Positions 23,461-36,311 of a DNA stretch of 64,000 nucleotides are shown here, one piece after another. The DNA is from Phragmites australis (lineage: Eukaryota; Streptophyta; Magnoliopsida; Poales; Poaceae): NCBI RefSeq assembly GCF_958298935.1, contig NC_084924.1:14233819-14297818 (forward strand). The letters run 5' to 3'. Position numbers and translations under genes: made by a program. Below the pieces are notes generated by a model. It did not search any database. It saw only the letters and a program-made list of their open reading frames with translations, and was not told where the DNA came from. The stretch's first letter is position 1. Each line of letters begins with the position of its first letter.

Positions 23461-23968
23461 CTAGGATCCAATTGTCCGGCTTCCACCCCATTTCCTCTCT
23501 CTGGACATACCCTCTCCCCTTCTTATATAGTCATGTCGGGGAGCCGTACCATACCGTACTCGGAGTGTTTGAATGTAAACTTCCTGGAGTGTATTACTTT
23601 TGAATACCTGGAAGACTCCTTCCTAATCTAGGGATCATTTCCATATAGAACATGATGAATTGCATGGAATATCGGCGCATTCCTTATCTACCTCATGGTG
23701 GTTATGAAACCTATCGTATTGGATGAAGGACACATGTATGATGGTGATCTATCTACAGGATATACCGTATTTCTAATAAATCCTTAATTATTCAATTATC
23801 AATTCCTCATCGGTTGGGGTGGGTGCGGTCGTTGGATCCAATGGAGCTGAGCTCGCCTACCCACAGACGCTAACCCGAGGCCCACCTCATGCTACCTCCT
23901 TCCCAGGATTGTAAAGATTGGGCTGGAAGGAGTCCTATAGGCCTGGGCCTGCTATTGCCATGATGTTG

Positions 23969-24074
23969 GTTTCCGAGGCCCTTAGTTGCATTCAAGATAC
24001 TTTAAGCCCACTAAGGTGTCAGTTTCCTAAGCCCTTAGTTGCATTCAAGATACTTTAAGCCCACTGAGCAGGGA
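23969..24074. repeat. 53-bp tandem duplication
   Basis: Two adjacent copies of a 53-bp unit starting GTTTCC and containing CTTAGTTGCATTCAAGATAC. They differ at only a few positions. Confidence 0.93.
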
Positions 24075-24751
24075 CATGCCTACATTTGAAATGGTCCATT
24101 TCCCCATCTCATTCCCACCTACACTATCATCAGCAACCCTAATTCAGCTGAAGGAGGGCTACGACCTCCCTCCTCTCAGCGGGATGCCCACCCAATGTGA
24201 TGGCACTTGGGTTACTTCGTGGGTGGATGCCACAAGTTTGGATGGCACCTTCATCACGAAGACAAGAGGTGCACCATTCTCATCGATCACACCATGGTGA
24301 TTGTCCTCTTCTGTCACACCAGTGCCACCACTGAACTGTGTGCCTATGACATTGTCATCAATCATCAACTCATTCAAGCTGTCGCTTTGCTCCCCTTGCT
24401 CTTGGTTGCACTGGCAACTTCGATGGCCCTGCTTGGCCTCCCTACCACCAGACTACAAGCCACAGTGTAGCAGCAGATTAGCGAGCCACACTGGAGGGTC
24501 ATCAAGCTAGACTTCGGCACAAAACACCGTCATGATGCGGTTGGGTATCACTACCCATGATGCACCAGACACGGACGCTCTAGAATGCTACAAGAACTTC
24601 TTCAACAACCTACTCTCGACCATCCACATTGTGGAAAATCACACACTATTCACAGTAGCTATACCTACGGCATCTCCTGAGGACAACGTAGATGAGGTCG
24701 TAGCAGATGCTTAACTGCATCCCCTGGTCATGTACAATAGTGCTAATGGAT

Positions 24752-27430
24752 AATGCAAATATCCTATTTTAGAATGTACGGGGCCTCGACTCCTGTGTTC
24801 ATCGTAATAATGTCCATGATTTGGTCATCTCGGAACATGTCTCTCTACTCTGCTTGCTGGAGATCAAGGTCACTATAATTTCTGATGGGTTGATTCTTGA
24901 AATGTTAGGAGCGGATTTCAATTGTTATTTTTTGGCTTGTGATCAATACTTGTTGTGGCATTCTCTTAGTTTGGCGCATGGATGCCTGGTCCATCTCGAA
25001 TATCACCTTGCACGATTACTCTATTACAACTGGTGTCACTTCGACGTTGGGCTCGGAGGCTTGGTGGTTAATGGGTGTCTACGGACTGTAGGATGACCCA
25101 GGCAATGATTTTTTTCTCCTCGATCCTTGGCTCATTTGTGGCTACTTTAATCTCATTTGTCAAGCCCAAGATGAGAACAACACAAACATCAATGGTTGAC
25201 TAGTTGGTCGGTTATGTCACTTTTTGGATGGCATTGAGCTTAAAGAGATACACCTTCATGGTTGGCTCATCAATTGGAGCAGCGAGTGCAAACACCGAAC
25301 TCTCGAGAGGATAGATTAGATCTTCATCTTGACCAACTAGGAAGTGCTTTCTCCCAACTATCATATTCACTGTCTAGTGACAGGGTGCTCAGATTATGCT
25401 CTGCTACTCCTACAAACGAACACTTTCTTGAGCAACAAGAAGCTATTTAGGTTCAAGTCATTCTAGTCAAAGCTCCCAGGATATCTCCAGGTCCTTTAGG
25501 ATGCCTGGCAGTGCCCCCTGATCAACGCCAATCCTATGCAGTGACTTGATTGGCTTCTGCTCAACACGACATGCACGCTCAATAGCTAGAGCCAAAAACA
25601 CATTGCCAAAATCAAACTACAATTGCAATTAACAAAGGAGCTCATCCTTTAGCTCAATTCTACACAAGACCGTCACATCCTTTTGCAAGAAGAATACACC
25701 CTGTGCAAGGAACTCAAAGTCAAGAGCCTCGGCCTTGCATCGTTGCAGCGGATGATCACTGGACAATGGCCATGTATCACCTGGCTGTCAGAAGGCGACA
25801 CCAACACCAAAATTTTCAATCTTCAGGCAAGGAATGAGTCAAAAGAACCATATCTCTTCCCTATTCCACAACAATGTCTTGGTCACCGCTGCTAAACAGC
25901 AAGAGGTTGCGGCCTTTGAATCTTCGATGAGATTCTCGGTCAGCCGCAACAACGCTCATGCTCCATCGACTTTACCATGCTAGGCATGAGGGTTGCAGAG
26001 CTCATTGACATGGATCATTCATTCATTATCGATGAGGTCTAGAACAAAATCAGGGACATGTCGTCAGACAAGGCTTTAGGGCCCGACAGCTTCAATGGGC
26101 TTTTCTACAAACAGCATGGCCTATCATAAAAAAAGAGGTCATGCTTGCATTCCAGGCCCTCTCAGTGTTTGACACTCGAAGCTTCCATTTTCTCAACAAA
26201 GTGCTGATGATCCTCCCATTGAAGAAGAGATAAGTTAAGTCATTAAATGAATACCACCCTATTAGCTTGGTCCGTAGTTTTAGCAAGATTTTCTCCAAAA
26301 CAATGGCAAACATGCTATCATCTCATCCGTCAGCCCTAGTTTGTCCCAACAAGAGTGCATTCATAAAAGGGAGGCAAATTCAAGGAAGAAATGGGCTTAG
26401 TGACAAATATGGAGAAATACTCCTTGACTCCAATCCAGTGCACTACAGAGAAGATGGAGACAACTCTACAATTCCTACCATGTAGAGCTTCAAACTTCCA
26501 GTGCAAATACCTAGGTTCCCCCTTTTGACGCACAAGCTTAGCAAGATGGATCTACAACCTACGTATGTTTGATGTGGTGGAAAATTGCTTGCCCACTTGG
26601 AAACCAAGGTTCCTCAAGAAAGGTGTCACTTGTTACTCACCAAGGTAACATTTTATTGATTCTGATCTACCTTTCCATTTCGACGACGATTCAACCTTGA
26701 TCCATTTAGGAAATCTACAAGAAGCACCACACCTTCCTCTGGTATGGCACAAAGATGATATCAGGAGGCCATTGTGTGGTGGTGTGGCCACAGGTATGTC
26801 GTCTAGTTGAATATGGAGGGCTGAGCATCTTGGACCTCTAGAGAATGGGATTTACTCTTTGCCTACGCATGATTTGGCAAAGTGCACATACATGGTAGGA
26901 GCACCCGTTCTCCCATGAGTGCAACACAATAGCTTTCTCCCAGGCATCTGTGATAGTGGAACTTGGAAATAGGGACTAATGCCATTTTTGGTCATACAAT
27001 TGGCTTGAAGGCTATTCAATTCAGAGCCTAGCACCACATCCCTGGAAGGTTGTCAGCATCAAGTGATGAAAAACAAGGATGATCACTCAATGACTTACCA
27101 ATGGTCGCTGGATAAGAGGCATTACAAGTGCACTAACAATCCCCGCGCTGGTTGAGTATCTCCGTAGCTGGGATCTCAAACCTAAGCTTCAAGACTCGTT
27201 CATTGCTGACAGTTTCCATCTTGGCAATTGCAATACACCATATCATCGACATACAAGGCACTCTTCATGGGGAAGACTAGGCTACATGGCACATAATGCT
27301 TATGGAAAACAAGGGCCCTGCTCAAATGTTAGTTCTCCATCTGGTTGGCCCTCTACCTTCATTTCTAGACCTCAGAGCGCCAACACCGCCATGGCTCATG
27401 TGATGATGCTACATGCGCACTCTGCGGTAC
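24752..27430 (+). mobile_element. L1-type LINE, endonuclease and reverse transcriptase remnants
   Basis: Degenerate but ordered LINE signatures. The endonuclease start is NVRGLDS near 24770, with a RFKSFWSKLPGY-type motif near 25450. The RT fragment is SLVRSFSKIFSKTMANML followed by PNKSAFIKGRQIQ at 26260-26380. Then come FQCKYLGSPF near 26495, a GGLSILDL-type segment near 26815-26840, and a zinc-finger-like CDDATCALC near 27400-27425. Many stops and frame changes; no intact frame. The next domain expected in such proteins reappears at 33669, so the element appears to be split by later insertions. Confidence 0.72.
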
Positions 27431-28349
27431 ATGGTTTTAAATATTATAATGCTAGGGATAGAACAAGAATTGTACTGTGTGGAGCGGGGATATTTCTCCC
27501 TTCCCTCACACGCTGCTTTACACTCTCTTCTTAGTGGAGCAGGAGAATTTGACATCTCCAAAGTAGTTCCTTACACCTCTGAAGTTTGTCCTCCTACCTC
27601 CTTATAATGTTCTCCTGGAGGAGGCTTTCCTCCTCCTACCTTTGAAACTTCTCAGCCAACCACTTGTGTTCCTGTTCTCACTACCGACGTTCCTATTGCT
27701 GCTCCTGACATGACTCCTGCCTCGGGTGTACTTTCTCAATCCTGATATCGTACTCCCATTTAGTTTCAACCTCTCTAATCCACCCCCATTGTACAATGGC
27801 CTCACCACATTGATTGATTGTTTGAAGAGACAAGGTTGTTGTTCGTAAATGTGACATTAGGAGTCTAGTTCAGAATATGGAATTGACAAGCTCTAAAGAG
27901 TGGAAAGTGGAACATACCACAAAATCAGGGTCAATTCCAGGACACAGGAAGAACCTCCTACTAAAAGTCTCCACATCGAAGGACATCAACATTCAGGCTT
28001 TGTTACCACATAAGCACAACAGACGCTCATGCTAGTGTGGTACTCTAAGGGGGTGGTTCCTTCAGGAATCCATGGAACCCTAGTAAGATGTAACATCACA
28101 TTTTGATATTAGTAAGTTTGTAGTTAGTAAATTGAATTACAAAAATATTATTGAACCATTCATACATAAAAAGTCATCCTGAGTAAATATAAAATTGAGA
28201 AGGTCGTTTCATTTTTTGTTATTGTGTAGTTATTTCGAATGACTATTTGGATATGATGTTTGTTTGGATTTCTCTCCCATGATTCTGACAGAGGATTGCA
28301 TTTGGGAAATGGAATCGCATTTACTATGAAAACAAAGTAGAATAAATAA
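27431..28349. other. Unclassified stretch between LINE and MULE remnants
   Basis: Contains a Pro/Thr-rich decayed frame at 27600-27750 (TTDVPIAAPDMTPASG-like) and AT-rich sequence from 28080. No boundaries or terminal repeats were found. It may belong to the MULE's 3' end or to a further inserted fragment. Confidence 0.35.
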
Positions 28350-29339
28350 GATGTCGATAGTATGTGTTACACACTACTCCCTAAATTTCCTATTTGGGTC
28401 AACCCCTTATGCGACCTAGGCTTCGACACCTTGCAGGTCCACACTCTCACATGTTGCGATGAGTATGTGAGAGGTTTTGGCGGAGCCACTGTTTGCGTAG
28501 GGTGGCTGGCGGGAGTAGGTGTCGTGCACTCATCTTGCGACTGTTGCATTGTTGGTACCAGAGGTGCGCTACCTAACTGGGATGGCCCCAGCTCCTCATT
28601 CGTAGGACCCAAGTTGATGAAGTTGACCATGTTTCCCCCCTCTTGCATAGAACATGACCCGATGAAGTCCTTGAGTTATGCTGCCGCCTCTTCTACTGCC
28701 TCAAAATCATCAAACCCTGCATGTGGTTTATGGAGCAAAACATGTTAGCACCAATTGTGATGGCAAACATAATGGAACACATAATCTATTGTTGACATAT
28801 GCACCTGTGTATGGGTGAGGGGTGCATGGGGATGACCCACCGACATCTATGTAAGACGTCAGGGAGGAGCTACCACCAAAGTTAGGTGTGGAGGCAGGGG
28901 ATGTCAAGCTGTGAACATCGTAGAGGGGTGAGGACTTAGAGCAGTGGCCGTCGATGGCAAGGAGGGGTAAGGAGGCCGAACATGAGGCATAGAGAAGGTG
29001 TGAACCAACCAAACAATGGGGGGGGGGTCTTGGAACAACGTTGTACTAGAGCTACAAGAGAGTATCTTCATGATCTTGCTCACCTTCTCGTAGATCCTCT
29101 AGAATGACACATGTATCTCATGTGGATGGACATGTATCTCATGGCCTAGCTACTGGAAACTAGTAGCAGCCTCCACCTATATCTACTCCATAGGATCCCT
29201 CTATAAACAAACACTACGTAGGCTAACACAAGTGTTTTATAAGTTAAATTTAGGGTCCAACTACAGTTGATGTTGAAGAAATGTACCACCAACGACCGTG
29301 CCTGGCCCCTGTGCATCGGGTATGCATCCTGCACGTGTG

Positions 29340-30060
29340 GTACGTGAGTCAGCACCTCAGACAGTGTGTATATGACCTGGGTCTGCGTTCGATAGAGAAA
29401 CCAAGCCAGATACTTCGTGAAAGCCTCGTCAGAGTGTAGCCAGTCCTCATGAACGATGTCCTCTAGTGCCTCGTCCTAGAGTGTTGTCCAGAGCTCAATA
29501 CACCCATAGGGTTGTATCGATGTACCCTTCCATGACATCCTGCAAATGAGTTATTAGATGAGTTACGGTGCGTGAATGAAAATTAAAAACAACAAATTAT
29601 AACAATTACCTATGCAAGCGGGCATGCATGATCCTATGGGTGGGTAGGGAAGTACTGGTACAGACCGAACTGGCGCGCGACCAAAGTGGGCAGGAAAGAA
29701 TTGTTAGACACACAAATTCATAGAATCAAAGTAAGGGATACATGAGAGAAATGGATTGCAAGAGATCTTACTCGTCATTGACACCGCAAAGAACCCATGG
29801 TGGGCCTATCCTCGCCATGAGGCACAATGTCGTATTGGTCATGGCCCATGAGTGGTCAGCCAATGGTGAACCGCTCATGCACCCACAACTAGAGAAGTAG
29901 GGGGCAGCTGAAGAAGATGGTGGCCGAACCTCATGAGTTCATCTAGAACCCATGGTTGGAGTATTGAGACCTCAACGTCCTGAACATTGGTCAAGTAGGA
30001 GCGATGCTTAACATCCACTTGTGGGTTAAGAAGCTCTGGGTGCACGTCAGCCATACTTGC
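29340..30060 (-). pseudogene. Plant mobile domain (PMD) protein remnant
   Basis: Broken frames on the minus strand give PMD-like segments: LLQLPPT and a WVHERFTIG-PLMG motif (usually followed by Arg-Pro, here a stop) near 29850-29900, then EDIVHEDWLHSDEAFTKYLAWFLYRTQTQV near 29360-29460. The Pro/Gln-rich open piece at 28367-28648 may be its C-terminal tail. PMD proteins of the MAIN/MAIL type are known to occur both as host genes and inside plant MULEs. This copy has several stops and is not functional. Confidence 0.55.
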
Positions 30061-30579
30061 AAAATCATATAGCAGTTATGCTTTAGAAAACAAGAATTAA
30101 ACAAAACATAATCGTACAATAACTCAATAAAAAGTTTATATATCACAATCTTACAATGCACAACTTAACATAACAAAGTTTTTTACAACATAAGTCATTA
30201 CAACATGACAATAATAAGTCCAACAACACGAATTTGATGTAACAAAGTTTCTAGCAACATAGTTTGTTACAACATAAGTCGTTACAACATGAGATTAAAA
30301 AGTCACATAACTCCATAATTCATGGATGAAGCAGCTACACAGCATGGTCTTAGATGTCTGTCATCATATTCTGACCCTGAAGGACCTGCTTTGACATCAT
30401 TGCCACTTGATGGACCTTTCGCGCAGTTATTGAAAGTGTCCAATTTCATTACACTTGTTGCGCAATTTTACACGATGTCCATTTTCAAATTCATCCATGT
30501 CATTTCGAATGCATGTAGTCTTGCGATGACCCATCTTCTGCTCCATGGTGTAAACAAACCCACTATCACAAACCCATAT

Positions 30580-32535
30580 GGCTCGTGTTTTCATGTATCC
30601 AAGATAGCTTCCTTCATGAAATACTTGGAGACATACCTCCGAGGCATCATCGCAATCTCAACATAAGCAGCAATCACACGAGAGCATGACTTGTGCAACA
30701 ACTTTAGCTTGTAGCGGGTACATCTGCAGTCTTTACTCCCGAGGACATACTCCTGAATAACCCTTTCATGATTTCCCCCCTCCAACCTTTGTCCCTACAT
30801 AGAATTTTATAGTGGCATTGAGTCAAGTTGGACCCATATATCAATTGATTGTCATTCATTTCCACTAATGCTACTACAAACCGGTCTATGAAGTATTTGC
30901 ATATCCCTTACATAATAAATTCCACAGTTTTGGCTAGAGGCAGTCCCCTCACACCATGCATGATCCAATTGTAGACCTCTGATAAGTTTGTCATCATAAT
31001 TCTATACCTTTCTCGGTCGGTGTCATACAGTAAAGCCCACTTTTATTTCATGTTATGCTCAATCCACTCAGAGAACATCTTAACAGATGACTCGATCCTC
31101 CTTCTCAATCCCAGATGATCTAGTGAGATATTTTCAAGAGCAACGAGGAGATCCTCCTATCCACTCACAGGCTTCTATGCATGATCTTCAATTTATTTCG
31201 TGGTTAGCTCAACTAGTCTTTTCCATTGGGAGTCCAACTTATATTGTTGATTCTGACTGCATAGCCTCTAAAAGAAGTTCATCAGGATCTTGTTCTTGAA
31301 CTGCCTGAAGAAGTTGGCACCACATGCCTCATGTACAATTAGCTCTTCAAATTTCTTGTCAGATAGGTCGGACTTGTCGCTTAACTAAACCATTTTGTAA
31401 GTCAAGGATTGCTTGTAGAATCCCTGCATGTCGATCATGTGTTGTACAAACATCACGTTGATCCATCACAGCAGAATACCTGACGCACTCCAGGAACCAA
31501 TCCGTTGCTTGTGAATGATGGTTGCTTGTGTTCTCACTCTCAACAAAGGCAAATGCCACTGATAATACATTGTTGTTTTCATCAATTTCAATCAAAGTGA
31601 GTATCTGACCCTTATACTTGCCAATAAGAAACATGCCATCAATGCAAAGGATATGGCAATAATGCCTAAAAGCTTATATACAAGCTTCCAAGGCAAATAA
31701 TGTACATTGTAGGACCAACATACCATGTTCCTTCATGGACAGGTAGTGCGCAATGTCATAGTAAGTTCCAAAGTTCCTCTGACCAATGGTATGAAGCAAA
31801 CATGAGAGATTATCGTACAATGCTTTCGTACATCTTGAACCTCATCTCAATTGCCTTTTGCTTCGCCCTCTAAGCCTTTGTGTAGCTAATTGTGTACAAG
31901 TATTCCTCCTCAATTTCCTTAATTATGGATTTGGGTTCAAATTTCAAGTTGTTCACAATCTGAGCGTACAGGAAGTTAGCAAAAAAACTTGAGTATATGT
32001 TTATGTGGTGCTTCTCCAGTTCCTCCAAGTAACAAGTGTGACCCTCCACTATTGAGCACTCCTAGTAATCAACCCACTATCCTTCGAAGACATGCACCCG
32101 CCACAAGCAACCATCATTCACACACTTCACGTCTTACTCCTTCCTACTGGACTTGACAACCCTGAACTGCTTCTGAAGAGATGTCATCCATTGAACCACA
32201 ACATCCTTGGTAGCCTAGATGCTAGGGTACCTAGCCCGCTTGCACACCTCATTTTGACTGTACTCGTACGGCACATAATAACCTTCATTCAACAGTAGGT
32301 TTGCAAAATTAGGATTGTTCCACTCTAAATGGATAGGAACATCATCCTTATTGTCCGAGATGTCATCTTCAGGAGCTTCCTCATTCTCCTGATCCTCCTG
32401 CTCAATTGGTTTAATTAAACCAGGGATGAGTTCCCACTCATCTGCCTCACCTATTGGTTCCATTTGATCAGTCAAGGATTGCCCAACATCCGGTTCTTCC
32501 ACCTCATGCACTACCATTTCGTTATCCTCCTCCAT
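30580..32535 (-). pseudogene. MURA-like MULE transposase, degenerate
   Basis: On the minus strand: an acidic N-terminus and MuDR-type segment at 32535-32215 (YYVPYEYSQNEVCKRARYP). The DDE region lies at about 31650-31359, with the first Asp in CIDGMFLIGKYKG and a second in HDRHAGILQAI. A SWIM-like zinc finger lies at about 30740-30670 (DCRCTRYK...HKSCSRVIAA). Each piece is open only over 60-110 codons; stops and shifts separate them. It would once have catalysed cut-and-paste transposition of this family, including copy A. Confidence 0.72.
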
Positions 32536-33668
32536 AGTACCTCCAGCTTGTAACTCCCCAACTCCCTCCCTGTACCTTCATTGAGCAAGCAACATAATTT
32601 TCCAACCATTCTCGGTTGTTAGCTCCATGTACTCCTCCAACTCAATGTTGCAATTATCAGGAACAAATCCTATTAAACATCTTCATTTCCACAGCTCACT
32701 ACAACACTAATGGTCATCTCTTGTTACTCAGATCAAGTTTGAAACCTCACATTAACCAATTGTACAATGCCCCAAAACTCCTTTCCATTAGTCTAGCTAT
32801 ACCATTGTCTACTGATTGAAACCCTGACAGATCTACCCCTTTCGAACCATAAACAATTTCTCCTAAAACAATCTTGAAAAAAATCTTGAAATAATATGAC
32901 ATACTTGCCCACGATCAATAGAAAAGTATACTATTATTTTACCTTACTACAACTATATATGCTATATCTACAACAACATAATATAATAAAACATACTTCA
33001 AATGTTGTGACCCTAAATACTCAACCAACTAAGCCTGACTAGCAAATACTAGGTCTAATAGTTACTCTACCTTGCTCTAAAATTCTAGGTCTGATAACAA
33101 TACAACTATCTCTAAATTAGATCCGCTAACATTGCTCTAATAACATTAAATCTTAGATTTGATACCTAACCTATGTTTGAAACTATATATGATGGCTAAC
33201 CTAACTGAGTTGTAAAAAAATACCGAGATTAGGATCCTTACCTCCAACACAGATAAAATCTGGTAGGGCTTCGCCGCTCTTCCTCTCCACTCCTTTACCC
33301 CCCCCCCCTCTCTAGCGCTGGTGGGAAGCAAATGGCCACAATACTCCGTGGGAGGTCGGACGCAGCCATTTATAGAAAAAGTTATCATCCGTTGGAATGG
33401 TGATAGCTTTTTCAAAAGGGCCCCACAATGCCGCGCGACCGTTATCGCCTGTCTGATAGGCAACACCTTCGTGGCATCCGACATGGAAGTCATCATGGCT
33501 CGTTGTCGCCCTCTGATTGGGCGACTCAACGAAATGCCTAATCAGAGGGCGTTACCTCCTCCTATTGCCCCATTCGACGGGCCACAGAAGTATATTCCAG
33601 TTAATTTGCAAAATAGGCGCACATGGTTGCAATTTTTGGAAATGAAAAGTATATAAATAAAAATTACC

Positions 33669-34054
33669 AACATCTTGCTATGTCGTGGGCTTCAGCCGCT
33701 ACTCCCACAGTCCACGGACAGCTTGCCTGATTGGTGGGCCTCCAGCCGCAAGCGGGTCGAAAGGAAGGCCGCAAAAGATTCGATTCATTGGTCGTTCTCA
33801 CTTCCTGGAGTATTTGGAGAGAGAGAGGAACAACAGTCTTCAACCGAGAAGCGCTTATGCTGAGCACGTTGGCCCGTTCGATCATAGAAGAAGTGCAAGA
33901 TTGGTTCCAGCGAGTAGTCAGTCACCTTCTAATTCTTAGGTCGTGTGAAACTCTCCCCTTATTTATGAAATACGCGCATGGCACGTTCTCGAAAGATCAA
34001 CTCGCTTTCATGTTTGAATCCAGATCAACTCAATATGAAATGTGTCGAGCTTGA
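33669..34054 (+). pseudogene. LINE C-terminal fragment (zf-RVT side)
   Basis: Frames give SLPDWWASSRKRV, then a shifted KRFDSLVVLTSWSIWRERG and LARSIIEEVQDWF. This is the conserved W-W...W-x-I-W-x-E-R pattern found after the zinc finger of plant L1-type RT proteins. It fits directly downstream of the CALC motif at 27425, with roughly twenty codons missing, so it is probably the displaced right half of the same LINE. Confidence 0.65.
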
Positions 34055-35084
34055 GCACAATTTTTTAGCGTGCTTTTTTTTAAAATAAAATACAATTCAA
34101 CAAACTGTTCCACTAGATTTTTTTTACACGGGAAAACCCTTTTCCATTATAGAATAATGGAATCCAGTTCGTACAGCCAGAATGTTTCACTAGATTATAT
34201 TATGGCTCATTATAACTCCAACTCCTGGATTATGGCGCGGTAGATATCGGAGAGCGACGCGACCGGTGCGGGTGTATCGTCGAGCCGTGCGTAAGCCCAG
34301 TGGCGAGTGGCGACGTACGTGGTTTTAGTATCCGACCAATTATGATTTCGATGGTTCCATCCTAATCCTAATTGATTCGGTACGTTTAAAGAAAATTTTA
34401 TAGGATCTCTCTTATCTTTTGTTAGGTCTGACCTTATAAAATTTATTTTTCATCACATCGATGGTCCACCGTCGCGGAAGTGCGATCGGCGTCATCCCAG
34501 TTTGGCCCAGCATTTGGTGCCCAAAATCAGATTTGCTTTTCGTGAAGGTCGCACGTCGGTATCGGATGCTTGAACTGTCCTAGAAATAACGAATCATGGA
34601 TTTGGCTGCCAATGAATAGTTTAGTGTCAACTAGCAAAGTGGTTTGCGTAATTACGCGGCTAGATTTTATTATAGGTTTTTATTTCTGTTGAGGAATATG
34701 CAAGCATATTTGTTATAGCCTTTTAACTGAAATTACATATATATGTTCGTGTTTAAGGAAAACTGGCACGGCAGAAATGAAAATTAGATGCAACTAGTGG
34801 GTGTTGTTTCAAATGTTTATTTAGCAACATTCCGATTAAATTGATTTCAAACTTAAATTATATAAATATAGCCATATTGCCACAAAATAAGATAATTAAC
34901 ATGAATATGAGCATTTTATCAAAATGTAAAGTATAAACAAAGCTACTCATATTCATCTGCATATTATAACTGGCAATCAAAATAACATAGAAAAAAACAC
35001 ATGAAACATATCATCAAGTGTTAGTTTAAATAACAGGCTCTGTGTATGGGTTATCAAATTAACGACCATACAATGCTACACTAA
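34055..35084. other. Intergenic, nothing recognised
   Basis: Mixed composition to 34600, then AT-rich. No coding frame of note and no defined repeat ends. Confidence 0.4.
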
Positions 35085-35892
35085 GGGTGCATTAGTTGGA
35101 GTGCAAGATTGGATGATGGGGCTATCTCTATTTTTTAATGGAATAATCCAATTTTTTTGTTTGTTTGGATGGATTAGATAAGATAATTTTCTATTTGGTT
35201 GGTTATTAGAGTGGATAAGAGAGTCAGTTTTCTATTTAGTTGGATAGATTCTACGAGTTAAGTGAAACATTTTGATGAATTTGCACATTTTGAATTCAAA
35301 TTGAGTTAAAAAGATAATATCACATGAAATGATAAAATAGTCCATTACAAAGGAATTCATTTTTGACCAAATAATTAGGGTTGAAAATATTTTTATAAAT
35401 TAGTACATCACATGCGAAGAATATTTAGTGATTTTTTTTCAGATTTTTGAGACTTTATTTGAAGAATTAAAAATTGTTAGCATTTATAAAAGTAGGCTTC
35501 TTTAGAGAATTTTAGTTAAATATTAGCTCAAAATAATTAAAATGGGTTGCTAGTGAGCTCTAATTTGCTAAAAAAACATCTAGAATTTTTGGATCACTTT
35601 TGTACTCTCAAATAAAATCAAGAATTAAATGAAAATGATTTACACACATACAACTACTAGCTAACTAACTTCATCAAGACAGAACCCGAAGGGCTACTGC
35701 TGCTGATTCACGGGAAGCGAACATGAATGGCCTCGTCCGACTTTTTTCAAGGGATGACTCGAATCTTGCCGAATATTCTCCGACGTTGGATGCCCTCATC
35801 CATGCCTCGTACACAAACCAAACACCCGGCGAGACGAAAAACATGGATGGGACGATCCCATCCAACCCTCGTACAGTGAACCAAACGCATCC
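35085..35892. mobile_element. Tourist/Harbinger-like non-autonomous element
   Basis: Inverted ends GGGTGCATTAGTTGGA (left) and CCAAACGCATCC (right, reads GGATGCGTTTGG on the other strand), flanked by TAA on both sides (35082-35084 and 35893-35895). The 3-bp TAA duplication and the GTTTGG-type ends fit PIF/Harbinger-derived MITEs. About 808 bp, no transposase frame. Confidence 0.6.
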
Positions 35893-36311
35893 TAAGATCA
35901 CCGATCAGTGTGACAGTCTCAAAACAAGTTCTAGATTGTGATCAACCAGTTCAATATCTTATCTACTAGCAATTAACCTATCTAGTAATAAAGATATTGA
36001 AATCTAAATAGCTGAACATAATTAACAGGTTCAATTGCTTGCAGTGTTAACAAGTGCAACAAGACCATAAACATTAATAGATACAACTACAAATTAGAAA
36101 TTATCCTACACTATCACACTAATCTCAATTAGCCTACTATCATCATCGAGTATAAAAATCCACCATACTAACATGCAATTTACTCCCAATAACATTACAC
36201 AATAAATATAGGCACACATTATGGCAAAATTGCAAGCTTTACTTTAAAGGCAATAGGAATAGGAATAATATTATTTTTCAAAGCTGAAGCCCAAGGCAAG
36301 ACACGCAAATG

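Larger units (their letters stand above)
22428..24751. other. Degenerate repeat-like region upstream of the LINE
   Basis: Continuous with 10121-11057 before the Copia insertion. Short open pieces exist (for example YDSDNYSGYDPDSDSSKP near 22490 and a 60-residue piece at 24532-24714), but no family is recognised with confidence. The right part may be the ORF1 side of the LINE. It contains a long (TC)n tract and a 53-bp tandem duplication, listed separately. Confidence 0.45.
28350..33668 (-). mobile_element. Mutator-like element copy B with transposase and plant-mobile-domain relics
   Basis: Inverse-orientation relative of copy A at 8209-10120. The 5' ends match (GGTAATTTTTATTTATA on the minus strand), as do the GGCGATA-type words and GGTTAGCCAT-like leader words. 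Internally on the minus strand are a MuDR N-terminal region, a MULE DDE domain, a SWIM-like zinc finger and then a plant-mobile-domain gene remnant. No terminal inverted repeat was found at the left side, so the left border (about 28350) is approximate. LINE sequence resumes immediately to the right. Confidence 0.72.
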
